Shown in pieces: positions 35,331 through 46,399 of a stretch of DNA of 64,000 bases. How positions within the stretch are numbered: the first letter of the stretch is position 1; each line of letters opens with the position of its first letter. The notes below the pieces were generated by a model. That model was not told the origin of the DNA and made no database searches. It saw only the letters and a program-made list of their open reading frames with translations. A program made the position numbers and the translations under genes. The DNA is from Eonycteris spelaea (taxonomy: Eukaryota > Chordata > Mammalia > Chiroptera > Pteropodidae). The DNA is taken from positions 6,536,501 through 6,600,500 of the forward strand of contig PUFA01000034.1 in assembly GCA_003508835.1 (NCBI GenBank). Direction: 5' to 3'.

Positions 35331-36007
35331 TTATAAGCCCAAATGGAAACAGCTTTTTTTTTTTTTCCTTAAATGAAAGCTCTACATATCTATTGGCAAA
35401 TTACCAAATCGCTCATGAAGAAATAATGGAGTTCTAAACAGAGGACTCCCCAGCAGTCACTCGTTTATAATTTCTAAACTTATTTTTGCAGAAGGTCTTC
35501 TGGTAGAGCTCCCAGCAAGAGCATGCCGGGTGCTCTTGTATGAGAACACACTAGAAGGTTCAGAGAATACTTCAGAGAAGTCTTCTAGAGGAGAATGATT
35601 TTGGTGAAGGCAATAAAAGTTAGCCAGGTGAAAACACTGCAGCAAAGGCGTTATAAATAAAGGGAATGACAAAAGTAAGTGCAGTATTTTCAAACATTCC
35701 TCTCCTATTCATAGTAACCATTCATAAGAATGTAAGATGCAACTAAAAACACCTCGATACACTTTCTCATACAATAATATTAGGAGTAGGTATTCCATTT
35801 TCTGTGAATGCTTGCTATCACTTGGACCCTTCAAGCAAATAAAACAGAAAACACTGTCTTGTGTAGAACAGGCAAATTCCTCCACTGAAGAGAGATTGGG
35901 GCCTGCCCACCTCTGGGGATGTGCACAGATTTGTGCACTCAGGAGAGGACGCTCACCGCTCTTCACACCTCCATGATATGGTGAGGCCAGGCACAGATTT
36001 CATCATC
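35331..36007. other. Unassigned DNA
   Basis: No gene or repeat family seen. A 13-T run lies near 35354-35366. Confidence 0.4.
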
Positions 36008-36165
36008 CACAGGTTTTGTGATCTTTGACAACTTTTTAACTTATTCGGGTCTCCTTCCTCATCTGTAAAATGGAGCTAATTAATGGTATTTTTTACTGGC
36101 TGAGCTTTTGCTAGGGTTAAATGAGATATCATTTAAAGTGCTTATCACTGTTTCTATAGAAAGAA
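36008..36165 (-). mobile_element. MIR SINE, antisense
   Basis: Reverse MIR: TGTGATCTTTGACAACTTTTTAAC, TCCTCATCTGTAAAATGGAGC, GGGTTAAATGAGATATC and AAGTGCTTATCACTGTTTC. Confidence 0.9.
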
Positions 36166-36289
36166 TAAAAACAAACCACTTAATTCTTAAATAAAACAGT
36201 AGAAAATAACCCAAAGGAAAGCATGGGAAATGGTATAACGCAGACAAAAGCAAACATTATGAATTTATCAGAAAAACATTTGACTTGGT

Positions 36290-36865
36290 AAAATCAAGGC
36301 ATTTTTGTATTGGAAAAAAAACGACTAGTATTTAAATGTAATCAAAGCTGAAGAACACACAAAACACAAATTATATACTAAATGCTTTAAAATACTCACA
36401 ATATTTTGACCCAGAACTTCCACTTAAAGAAAATTCTGCTGAGGAAATAATCACAGACGTGCATAAAGATTCACAAAATGTATTACTTATTTTAGGAAAT
36501 AGTAAGAACAATATCCATTAATATGTAACTAAAGAGATAAATTATATAATTCCATAGATAAATTATGGCAGAACCAAACAATTAAAATCTATAAAGAATA
36601 TAGGTATAGGAAAAGACTCATGATAAAGTGTAAAACTAAGCTAAAAAGCCATACACTTAGATGCTAATTTTATTTAAAAATATTGACGTGAATTCATATG
36701 CATAGGGGTATTGGGAAGGGGCTAATGATATAGCCAAGATACTTAATACACAAAGAAGAATAATTATATAGTGAATTTTATTTTCTTCTGTATGTATTTT
36801 TTAAATTTCCATAATTTTGTGCAATAAGTGTATATTGTTTTGGTATCAGGAAAAACAATATAAAT
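36290..36865 (+). mobile_element. Old L1M-type LINE, 3' end, sense
   Basis: TTTTGACCCAGAACTTCCAC, GAGGAAATAATCACAGACGTGC, CATAAAGATTCACAAAATG, GATAAATTATGGCAGAACC and an ending GAATTTTATTTTCTTCTGT with TAAATTTCCATAATTTTGTGC are the landmarks of an old L1 3' end. Left edge is approximate. Confidence 0.75.
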
Positions 36866-37311
36866 ATCAGAAGGCACCAAATTTTTTCAAGTCATGCCTT
36901 AGCCTGGAATTGACTGCAAATCTCTCTTGCTCCCTCTCCTTCTCCCTGTCTTGTGCTCTCTCTTAAGACGGAAACACTTCGTTGAACTAAGTAAATCCAA
37001 AGAATGTTGCACAGACAGGTGCCGGCATGAAGAAACTTATATAGAGAAAGGTGATCGTTCTTTAGAACGCATAAGGAAGCAGGTGGGGGCGGGTGGAGGT
37101 TGAAAGTGATCATCGTCCCACCCGAGCCTCTTCTCGCATTTATTTCTTCACTCTGTGCGCCGTGACCAGGTGCGACATGCACCACCATGAGAGGCGTCAC
37201 AGCTGTCCACCCTCCCAGACTCGCCCTAAGCACATTTTTTCCCTTTCCTGGCCTGGCAGAGTCAAATCATATTAATATGAATTTAAGCATAACTTGCATG
37301 CACAACTGGTA

Positions 37312-37313
<2 letters not shown>
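36866..37313. other. Unassigned DNA
   Basis: No repeat family recognised. A 113-codon minus-strand open frame at 36892-37233 shows no motif I know. Confidence 0.4.

Positions 37314-37362
<49 letters not shown>
37314..37362. repeat. (TG)n microsatellite, 49 nt
   Basis: Pure uninterrupted TG dinucleotide array, the longest clean one in the window and so probably length-variable in the population. Confidence 0.97.
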
Positions 37363-37365
<3 letters not shown>

Positions 37366-37939
37366 GCCAGCTGCATATTTTAGCTCTCTGTTCATTTAGG
37401 AAGTTGGAATGGAAAATCAAGTCCGTTCAGCAGTATTTACTTTTCAGTTTCCTGAAGCAGGGAGAGGAAGAGGTCCAGTTCTTAAAGTTGCATGAACTTT
37501 ATCCAGTGGGTTCATTCCTCTCTATGTACTCTTATTTCTTAAACTGGTTCACATTGCACATTTTTAAGTTTTTATTTCCTATCCAGTTAGTATTAAGGGT
37601 AATAGTGAGTGACTCTCGAAGAGCGGTGGACGTGGGGCAGCGTTGAGCTCCTTCTGTCGTCTCAAGGAAAACCCTCGATCTTCCTGCACAGCAGCATTCT
37701 CTTCTGTAAAAGGAGAAGTTTATTTGCGTAAATTCCCCCATAGTTGTTCTGGAGGGATTAAGTAGCCAATGTCTGGAAGCAACATGAGCGATACTGAAAA
37801 TAAGGTTCTGGGAATCCGCGTTTTCTGTTAGAAGGATTTATTGCCTCAGCATCGGAGCCTGCGTGTGTCGTGTGCACAGAGCGGGGAGTAACGCTCCTGG
37901 TTCAAGGGAAGGAATTTATTTCCTTAACAAAACACATAT
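37363..37939. other. Unassigned DNA
   Basis: No gene or repeat recognised. Confidence 0.4.
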
Positions 37940-38160
37940 GTAGTTACCAGTGTGTGCCAAGCTCCATTCTAAGCTCGTCACCATTTTAACTCACTTCATC
38001 CTTGCAATAATCCAGTGAAATAGGCACTATTGTTATTTTCATTTTCTGGGGTAAGTAGTAACTTGCCCCACATCTCACAGTTACTGATTGATAAAGCCAG
38101 GTTGTAGAGTCGTGATACCTGTCTTTAGATTCCATGTTTTCAACCGTGATTAATGCTGCT
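37940..38160 (+). mobile_element. MIR SINE, sense
   Basis: Sense MIR: TGTGTGCCAAGCTCCATTC, TTAACTCACTTCATCCTTGC, GTGAAATAGGCACTATTG and GCCCCACATCTCACAGTTAC. Confidence 0.9.
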
Positions 38161-38549
38161 CTCAAGGAAATTTTGAGCATCGAGAGTCACTGCCATGGTA
38201 TACTGTCGAGGTTGCTGTGCTGTAAATCTAATCTCACCAAGGTGGCCTCCCTCCTGCCCGCTAGCCAATACTTATCTCACACGGGAGGGTGATTCCCAGA
38301 CTTAACTTTCTGCGGGTGACGATCCTTCCTCCTAAATGCCTTCCATGAGCTAATGGACTCCTCGCCCTCACGTGGGATGTATTTGAACACACAGGTTGAG
38401 GACTGCCAGGTTGGGGAGAGGGAAGACACCCCTCCGGACCCACGGGGGAGGCATGTCAGTGTGAATCCCACACCAGGAGGCTCTGGGTACTTGGGAGAAC
38501 CTCTAAGGAGATAAGTCATGTTGATGACTTTTAAATCCACGAGCCTGCT
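38161..38549. other. Unassigned DNA
   Basis: No gene or repeat recognised. Confidence 0.4.
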
Positions 38550-38714
38550 GATCCCCACTGCGCTGATGGACGAGAGTCACTCCACTAGTCGCATTTACAT
38601 GTAGTACCATCATCCTGACCCTCAGTGTAATGAACTTGGCTGTTGATGACATTCGGCATTTGATCAAAATTAATGCAATGCAGCTGTACTTCCAGATAAC
38701 ATTCGTTAATTTCC

Positions 38715-38736
38715 AAAAAAAAAAAAAAAAAAAAAA
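38715..38736. repeat. Poly-A run, 22 nt
   Basis: Uninterrupted run of 22 A residues. No retroposon body ends here that I can see. Confidence 0.95.
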
Positions 38737-38775
38737 GTCGCTGTTTTACCTAACGTGAAACTCGGGCCAATCATG

Positions 38776-38800
38776 ATTTATTTATTTATTTATTCATTTT
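38776..38800. repeat. (TTTA)n repeat
   Basis: Short tetranucleotide array with about five units. Confidence 0.85.
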
Positions 38801-39175
38801 TGCTTCAAACAAGTAATGTAAGCTGAAGTACTTGCTTTTTCAATCTAATAAAAGAAAAATCCTGAAAGGTATGCCACCACCAAGCCATCTCATTTCTTTC
38901 TGAACGCATACATAAAATTAAACGCCATCAACCTCAAAATTGACTGCAGGGATCAGAATAAAGCAATCGTCTTGCAAGAACTGCTGTCTATAAGAGCTAT
39001 AATAAAACCTGTGAACATCATCACTGTCCTCCATAAGTGACTTACTATGATATTCTTAGAGTCTTGGTGGCCCTTGACAATCGGCATTGTTCTTTAATAA
39101 ACTCTTCTCAACAACTCAACACCCCTCACTCAGTAATTAATTTCACAGTCTATTTAAGGGACAAAAGTATACTAT

Positions 39176-40424
39176 TACCTTTATAATGAAAGAAAATGTT
39201 GCAAAGTGCTGAACGTAAAGTGTTAAGAGTTAAGGCAAAAAAAAAATAATGTCAAAAACAGTGTTAAAAACCAAATGTAGACAAAAGAACAAAGAAATGT
39301 TCAAAAACTCCTACAGATAATGGACAGTGCTTCCTATTTTTATTTTTCAATACTTAGGTAATTCCAGAAAGCCTCTAACCAAATTCCTCTATTTTATTTT
39401 TTGATAGAACAGTTGGTTCGTGTAGGCTGCTTATAAAGTCAGATCAAGAGGTTTCACGTAGGCTGTGGTAACACCTCGTTTAGGCGCTGTCTGCACAGAT
39501 CGGATCTGAGGACCACTCAGCTCACGTGCCTTCTATACCTGCTCTTGGGAACCTGGCAGCACCCCAGCTTCTCAGCAGCTCGCCAGTGGAGGCTGTGAAT
39601 CCCAGGCCAGGGTCTGCAGGGCGCTCCAGCTCTCGGGCCATCAACACTGTTTCCTTTTCACCTGTCTTTCTCCCCCTTTATCTCGTATTTGCTCAACACC
39701 CCTTTAAACAATTACTTTCTTGCATTAGTGCCCCTCTGTTTAAAGTACCTAAAATAACTCAGTTTTTCTCAGTGGATCCCACACTTCATTTCAGCAGACT
39801 CAATAAATAATGGCATTTTTTTAAAATCTTAATGATGTCACTTAAAAACTGTTCTGCTAGTGAGAACTTTTAGAAGGGGCTTCCAGAGGTAGGTTAAAAG
39901 CAATTTAAAAGTTATCAAGCAATAATTAATTCCATTTATTTATTAAACGTGCACAAAGTTATATACATCTAATATTCCTAGATTTTACAGTATAGTATTT
40001 TCTTATTTAGCCTCAACTAGATTATAAAACAATTTGTTCAAAAGCAGAAATAAATGCTAGTTTTCATTAAAACCTCTGATTAACAGGAATAATGCAACTT
40101 TGATCACTTGAAACAAAACAATAAGGCAATTAAAATTTTTGGAACTGTCAAAGGAGCTTGAAACACAGCTAGAAAATTGCCAAACATCTGTAAACTTCTA
40201 AAGTATGTTTTGAAACATCATAGAAAAAAATAAACTTTAAGTCTAAAATGGACTTTTTCAATTTGCTCATAGTACTGAGCTAAAGTGTCTCTAGATGCAG
40301 AAAGTATTGCTTTTTAACTTCTGTAAGGCGAGTAGAAAGCTCAGCGAATGGTGAGACTGGCTAATGTCAACAGGAAACATAAAAGTGGCGGCCTCAGGTG
40401 CTTGGAAGCAGGTGGCCCAGTGGC
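39176..40424. other. Unassigned AT-rich DNA
   Basis: No gene or repeat recognised. A 94-codon open frame at 39526-39810 on the plus strand has no motif I know. Confidence 0.4.
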
Positions 40425-40640
40425 CTGGTGACTACGGGAGTCGGAGTCGGGATCCTGGCCCCGCCTTCATTACCCGTGAGGTGGGGCGTACAGCTTCCTG
40501 CTGTCGGAGGGTGAGGACTGTGAATATAGTAACAGAAATGGACTCATTGGCTATGATGAGGGTCACATCTAAAGGACTTAGAATAGTAACTGGAAGAGAG
40601 TAAACATTCGCTAAATGTTTTTATTAACAATTATTATTAT
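40425..40640 (-). mobile_element. MIR SINE, antisense
   Basis: Reverse MIR, 5' region retained: GGGAGTCGGAGTCGGGATCC, then TAGTAACAGAAATGG, ACTTAGAATAGTAACTGG and TCGCTAAATGTTTTTATTAAC. Confidence 0.75.
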
Positions 40641-40719
40641 GGCTGGTATAGTCACAGGGGAAAGGCAGCTTGGATGCTAATGAGTAATTTACCTCTGATC
40701 AGTGTACTCACCTCAGACC

Positions 40720-40797
40720 TCTTCTGCCCTCCCTCCCTCCCTCCCTCCTCTCTCCTCTCCCTCTCCCACTCTCTTCCTTCTTTCCTCTTTCTCTTTG
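40720..40797. repeat. Polypyrimidine tract, (CCCT)n-like
   Basis: About 78 nt of almost pure C and T on the plus strand, with CCCT units at its left end. Confidence 0.9.
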
Positions 40798-41204
40798 AGT
40801 GTCATTCTGTCTCTTTCTGTTCACTCTCTCTCCATCATCTGCCCTCTCCGTTGATTGCCTTTGTCTTCCCACCCTTATTTTTTCTTGCCATCTTCCTCCC
40901 CTTCCCATCAATCTCATTCATTAGTGTCTGCCTCAACTTGTTATGTTATGATCTGTTTCAAATACACATTTCATTACTTACTGTTTTTAAATAATCAAAA
41001 ATTTTATGTCTCTACTTTAAAGAAACAAATAGGCAAGGAAAATATTTCACTTTTCTTTTTTTTTAAAAAAGGCCCTGAAAACTAACAAATTGTTTTCTGC
41101 ATGTCATTGCCCTGGTTGGATATTTTTATTTGTGGGGCAATAACAAACAAAGCTTTCCTCCCTTTCATCATGGTAAAACATCAATAACTTCCTTGCCCTG
41201 AAAT
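40798..41204. other. Unassigned pyrimidine-rich DNA
   Basis: Continues the pyrimidine bias of the tract to the left, then becomes AT-rich. No gene or repeat family seen. Confidence 0.4.
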
Positions 41205-41300
41205 GAGAGAGAGAGAGAGAGAGAGAAAGAAGGAGGAGGAGGAGGAGGAGGAGGAGGGAGGAGGAGGGAGGGAGGAAGAGGGAGGGAGGAGGAAAAAAAG
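41205..41300. repeat. Polypurine tract, (GA)n then (GGA)n
   Basis: A GA dinucleotide array runs into GGA units and a looser GGGAGGA stretch, nearly pure purine over about 95 nt. Confidence 0.95.
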
Positions 41301-42234
41301 TTTGGGCTTCTACAGGGTCTTATAGCACCTGCAGTTTAAACGTCACTCAGGCACACAGTCAGGAAGTTGGGCAGTGTGCAGGGGTCTGAGGCCATGTGCC
41401 CCAGGCAGCTTCAACCACTGATCAGAGCTGAGACCAAGTGGAGGGTGGACGGCAGCCATAACCAAGCATGTGGCAGGAGAAATTCCTGTCTAGGGGGAGG
41501 AGGATAGAGACCCTCTCACAGCGTGCTCTCTAGGTTATAATAGTAGGAGCCTTGTGTCTTTTAGGTCAGCATATTTGGAGGGACACTTTTTTCTCTTCTT
41601 GCCAATGTTTCAGAGCAACTAAGGAGACCTCAAGTGCTCACACAATCCCTGGTGTTTGAGAAAGTATACGCTGCTTAATTTTTATTAATTTATTTAGTGG
41701 AAGGTCCAGAATAAATAGTGTGAAGAAAAAGATTCACTTGGTAGACAGGAAACTTTTTATTAAGAAGTACTTTTGATGAAGCTACCCTTTGAAAAGTCAG
41801 AACTGTTTTTCTTTAAAATATGTTATCGTTGTTTATGTAGGTTTTAAAAGCACATAATCCTCCCCACTGAAAAGCCTTCTACTTGGTACCTACTTCATTC
41901 GGAGAAGCCACGAGATGATACATAGCCTATCACTGTCCCACCATATCCTGAACAGAATTAAGGTGGAAGCCTGGACAAGTATCAGAGTTAAAATCATTAG
42001 TGGGATAACTGTAACCATCTCCACTTCCTCAGACATCATGTTTTCATCAGAATTCTTAATAGAAATATAAATCAAACGAGGTGGCTTAAAAGCTGTCCTC
42101 AAAGTCACATGGTCTTGGATTCTGTTACATATCTGATATTTATAGCATTGTTCACAACACACTTCCATCCATTCCACTAGTTCACATTTTCAGGATGTAT
42201 ATGGCTTCATAAAGTTCTTTTAATGCATCTTGGT
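41301..42234. other. Unassigned DNA
   Basis: No gene or repeat recognised. A 95-codon minus-strand open frame at 41890-42177 has no motif I know. Confidence 0.4.
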
Positions 42235-42450
42235 ATTTTTATGTGTGTGGAGTACTTTAGTGTTTATGAAACACGTTCACCTAGATGGTGGCATTTGAGT
42301 TTCACAGCAATCTTAGTATATTAAAGTGGGGGGAGGGGACCAGCGAAGATCAGTGATTATAAAGCATCCCCAGGTCACACAGGTAAGAGGTAACTTGCTT
42401 TTCTAATGAAGTAGCATTAGAATCAGGGCTTCTGACTCCTTTTCCTGAAG
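42235..42450 (+). mobile_element. MIR SINE, sense
   Basis: Sense MIR, diverged: GTACTTTAGTGTTTATGAAAC, GAGTTTCACAGCAATC, CCCAGGTCACACAGGTAAGAGG and AATCAGGGCTTCTGACTCC. Confidence 0.75.
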
Positions 42451-43696
42451 GAAACCACCACTTGTACAAGATCTTGCAGGTTTATGCAAAGAGGGGAGAG
42501 TGAACAGAATCTGAAGAGAACAGAAGTCATGACCACATTCTCAAAGCCTAGGTGCAGCCCTGTGAGCAAGTCAGGGTAGGATCATTGCACTTTTCCATAT
42601 TAAATCATTCCAGCTCTATAAAATGCATCAAGATGACACCAGCAGGACACTGACTTGATTTAGAACTGAGTCATGCACCTGTTCGTCTAAATATAAACAC
42701 TTTGGAACCTGAGCCATTGGCAGTCACTGGAGGGTAAGCAAGTGAAATGGGGCTGGTGGCTGCCTCTGGAATTACAAATGCCAAGGGCCAAGGAAGTTCC
42801 ATGCCAGGCAGGATATGTAGCATTGCTATCTGATGGTCACAGTGACCTTTTATTTCACCAGGGGGATTATCATTATTATCCTTACTATCCTTATTGTTAT
42901 TTTTAAATGTGCCTACTTTGCTCTTGTGGTCAGCTCGTACCTCGCTCGTCGAACATTCCAGGCTCTCTCGTTTTGTATATATGAAATTGCCTGAGTTGCC
43001 TTGTTTGAGGAAATCTTATCCTAAGAGAAATAGTTGGCTGCACTCCGGAACAATAAATTAAATCTATAAAGTATTTTTATTGTCTATGTGAAGGCAGCAT
43101 TGTTCCAGATTCTAGAGTTCCTGGCTACTCAAGTATATGACTACTTTCTTATACATCATGACTCTTTCCGTTCGTGCTCAGAGGGACAGAGGTCACATTG
43201 AGGTCCTGGGATGCTACAGAGCTAAAGCAGATGTGCATCGCCCAGCGCTAGGCATGTCAGGTGCACATGGTAGAATTGTACAGACCTGGGAGACTTGATG
43301 GATATGATTTTACAAAGCTCCAAAGATTATCCAGCTTATGATCACGAGTAGGTTCTGAAAGCATTATTTCTAGATGCCAAGATTCAGCAAAGACGGCTCT
43401 TAATTCTCTTTCAGAAAAACTGTTAAATCTCTTCTTATGCACTTGCAAAACATTTGCATATTATAATATCTGAATATAGAGAAAAAACATGCAAGATTAC
43501 TAAAGCTATTGCTATCTTTTGATTTACTTATATATCCCTCTATCTCCAAGTTGCAATTTGGTGAATTCTTCTAAAATGTCTTATAATATGAACATACATA
43601 TATTTGGATTCTTAGGATAAGTTCTACTGTGTATGGCGAAAAGTTACATATTTGGATATAGGAAGAGAGAGAGAGGTTGCTAAAATGTAGATTGAT
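42451..43696. other. Unassigned DNA
   Basis: No gene or repeat recognised over about 1.2 kb. Confidence 0.4.
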
Positions 43697-44222
43697 CTAG
43701 CTGCGATGGCCACACAGGTGCAGTTCAGTTCTCCCTCGGAGAGACCCTGCTGGAAAGAGCAGTTGGCAGACAGCCTCAGCTGCTGCCACGTGGGACCCAC
43801 CTCTGCCTTCATGCTGCGGCCACGCTCTCTGGTCTGTTCTCGCTGAGCATGGCAGGTGGATTGGAGCTGGGCCACTCTGTTCCTTCCCAGCCACCACCAA
43901 GAGGGTAAGTCAGAACGAAGCTGCAGCTCAGGGGCATGGCAGAACCTAGCGCCACAGTTAACGATCTCGGAGATGTCAGGGTGGTGCTTCCCATCACATC
44001 GTCGTTTAATTCGCCAGTCTGGTCCCTGAAGAAGCTAGATGAATCCTGAAGGACTGTGGGCCGCCAGAAGCAATCAGGTCACTCTGATCACAGCTGCTGC
44101 GCTGCATGTGATAGAGGAAGTGTATGAGGTTTTCAGGTGCATGGCATGTGGCCATTGATTTAGTGAATGCATTCTTTTCTATTTCAGTCAGAAATGAGGG
44201 GTAAAAACAGTTCACATTCATG

Positions 44223-44277
44223 AATTATAGTTTTGCCCCATGAGACTATACAACAATAATTATAGTTTTGCCCCATG
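44223..44277 (+). repeat. 35-bp tandem duplication inside ERV-L reverse transcriptase
   Basis: AATTATAGTTTTGCCCCATG occurs exactly at 44223-44242 and again at 44258-44277, with a 15-base spacer that is not repeated on the right side. It shifts the pol reading frame (35 is not a multiple of 3). Confidence 0.9.
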
Positions 44278-44552
44278 GCTATCTCTGTTAACTCTATTTC
44301 ATAAAAAATCCAGATAGCAATGCTAAAGAGATTTTGGCTATTTGCATATTCTAAAAGACATCACATTGCTCCCATATATCAGTGGTATCATGTCACTCTG
44401 GTGGGCTGAGCAAGAAGTTAACGTGCTGGAGACCTTGGCAAGCTACATGCACCCCAGAGGGCAGAGGCACACTCTGTGATGAATCGGGGACCCATCTCTT
44501 CAGGAAATACTTAGGAATCCAGTTGTCAGGAGATTTTCAGGACAGAACCTCC

Positions 44553-44569
44553 AAAAAAAAAAAAAAAAA
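44553..44569. repeat. Poly-A run, 17 nt, within ERV-L pol
   Basis: Uninterrupted A run inside the pol remnant. No inserted retroposon body lies beside it, so it looks like slippage-expanded sequence. Confidence 0.9.
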
Positions 44570-44859
44570 GGCTAAATGGTGCGTCTCGCCCTTCCTGCTA
44601 CTAAGAAAGCAGGGAACACAGCTCCTTATAAACTCCTTCAGATCCGTAAGCATCACATCATACACCCTGGCCCTAGCTGTACAGCTCTGTCCCATGCTCT
44701 GGGTGACGTAGCAGGCTGCGGACTTCAAGTGGGCCTTAGATTAGGGGCCTCTGCCATTGCAGGTCAGGCTGTGGTGTAAGCAGCAATGCCGTTTGGGCCA
44801 TAGTATCCAGCCCACTTGACATCGGAAGCGTCAGTGACAGGGAAAGATGAAGTGCGGGA

Positions 44860-45640
44860 CTAATGTCAAGCCTAAACGGGAGAATTACAGTGAAAGCCCC
44901 TGAAATTCTAGAGCAAGTACATCCATTTGAGTAAGAATTGCATGCTTTTGGAAAACCAGGTCTCAATATTTTATTGGACCCTGGTAGAGGCAAAACACTT
45001 TACTCCAGGGTACCAAATAATTTTGCATCTAAGACTACCCATTATAAGCGAGGTCCTGTTGGACCACCGAGTAATACAGTCAGACGTGCACAGCAGCAAT
45101 CCAGTGTAAAACGGAGGCATACATCAGAGGTGGAAGCTGAGCAGGACCAGACAGTCTGAGTGAGTGGTGTTAGCAGATGGGTCAGATCCCCATTATCCCA
45201 TCAAAGCCGCACCAGTACCCCTCCCCTGGCTTGTCCTTGTGGCCACACTGTAGAGGGAGTTTCCTATCCAAATTTGATGTACAGATGTGTGAGTAGGGTG
45301 ATGCAAGCTAAAAATGAAAGGAGGTTGCATTACAGCTATAATCAGGGGTCACCTTGAGAATCAGAGAAGAAGCGTATTCCAAAGACAGAGCTGTGGGCAG
45401 TGCTCTATGTGGGAAGGGAAATAACCAAAAGCAAGAAGTAGTTAACGGTGGTCAGGGTCTGTAAGAAGAGAATTGGAAAATTGGAAAGAAGGAGGTTGGG
45501 CAGAGGCGTGTGAGTAGGAGTACATGTGGAGCGTGAAGATTCCTGTACGCCCATCGCAAAGCACCCGCCTCTGAAAAGGCACTAGATGATCTAGCCAGTT
45601 TATGTTAGCCAGCCTCCGTCACGGGGCAGCCCAGAACCGG
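44860..45640 (+). pseudogene. ERV-L RNase H remnant
   Basis: GAAAGCCCCTGAAATTCTAGAGC, GACCCTGGTAGAGGCAAAAC, GACGTGCACAGCAGCAATCC and AAACGGAGGCATACATCAGAGG follow the RNase H part of ERV-L pol. The right half (45160-45640) is more decayed and shorter than expected, so a deletion is likely. Confidence 0.65.
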
Positions 45641-46260
45641 CAGGGTGGGCGTATGGACTGAGCGACCGATGGAAGCTGTGCGTGGACTCTTACTCCCCAT
45701 AGTCACTCTAGCTACAGCTGTCTCTGATCGTTCCGCCTACCAGCCAACAGCGACCAATGCTGAGACCCAATATCAGCTTCCTCCAAGAACCGGCTTAGCT
45801 ACTTGGTGGCAAGTTGACTGCATTGGGTATTTCCTATTCTAACAGGCACAGATACTTCTGGCATGAGTTTGCCTTTCTCACCCTTTCTCACTTGTGGCAC
45901 TTATGAATGCCTGATTCACAGATATGGGATGCCACATAGCATAGATTCCAACCAGCACAACCCATATTCCAGCCAGGAGGATGTAGGAGTAACCCTGTGA
46001 CCGTGGATGCATTGATATGTCACATACCATCTTGAAAGACACAGTTTGGTAGCACATTAGAATAGCCTACTGAAGGCAGAGCTGCATTCTAGCTTGGTTC
46101 CAGTCCTCCGCAAGATGAGGTGCTATCAGAACACCATACATGCACTAAGTAAGGGATTTCCGTATTATGCTGTGTCCCCAACAGGAAGAATACATGAATC
46201 CACAGACCAAAGGGTAGAAGCAGGAGTAGGATTGTTCCCAGTGACCCAAAGAACAGAGAT
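45640..46260 (+). pseudogene. ERV-L integrase remnant
   Basis: At 45810-45830 one frame reads through a WWQVD motif, the start of the integrase core region. Further on, TTATGAATGCCTGATTCAC with GATATGGGATGCC, and TGCTGTGTCCCCAACAGGAAG with AATACATGAATCC, are integrase C-terminal landmarks. Frames change several times between them, so the copy is inactive. Confidence 0.8.
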
Positions 46261-46399
46261 TTTTATTTATCAAATGATTGAGAATGACAGAAATGTCAGG
46301 TATTTACGGTGTGATACAATGGAATGATAATTAATAGCTATATAATTATTGACAGTAAGAATATAATGTATTGATATTATTTAGGCTAATTTTTATCTC

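Larger units (their letters stand above)
38550..39175. other. TAAT-rich unassigned stretch, candidate conserved non-coding element
   Basis: No repeat family seen. Between 38590 and 38710 the DNA is rich in homeobox-type and C/EBP/octamer-like motifs (AAATTAATGCAATGCAG, TTCGTTAATTTCC). It is interrupted by a 22-A run at 38715-38736 and a TTTA repeat at 38776-38800. The composition resembles developmental non-coding elements, but only cross-species alignment could show that. Confidence 0.3.
43941..44860 (+). pseudogene. ERV-L reverse transcriptase remnant
   Basis: Nucleotide blocks CTTCCCATCACATCGTCG, AATTCGCCAGTCTGGTCCC, GGCATGTGGCCATTGATTTAG and AATGCATTCTTTTCTATTTC, then TTTTGCCCCATGGCTATC, follow the reverse transcriptase order of ERV-L pol. 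There is a 35-bp tandem duplication at 44223-44277 and a 17-A run at 44553-44569. A segment expected after the duplication, which should hold the catalytic aspartates, seems to be largely deleted. No long open frame survives. Confidence 0.75.

Noticed and set aside
38715..38736. Poly-A tail of a processed pseudogene or SINE
   Set aside because: The DNA to its left shows no retroposon body, open frame or flanking duplication, so I treat it as a mononucleotide repeat.
44223..44277. Short direct repeats as a CRISPR-like array
   Set aside because: Only two units, inside a mammalian retroviral relic. The same goes for the pairs at 28911-28956 and 62343-62382.
45645..46260. Possibly functional integrase
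   Set aside because: Recognisable blocks fall in different frames with stops between them, and the upstream RT region is damaged. It is a relic.
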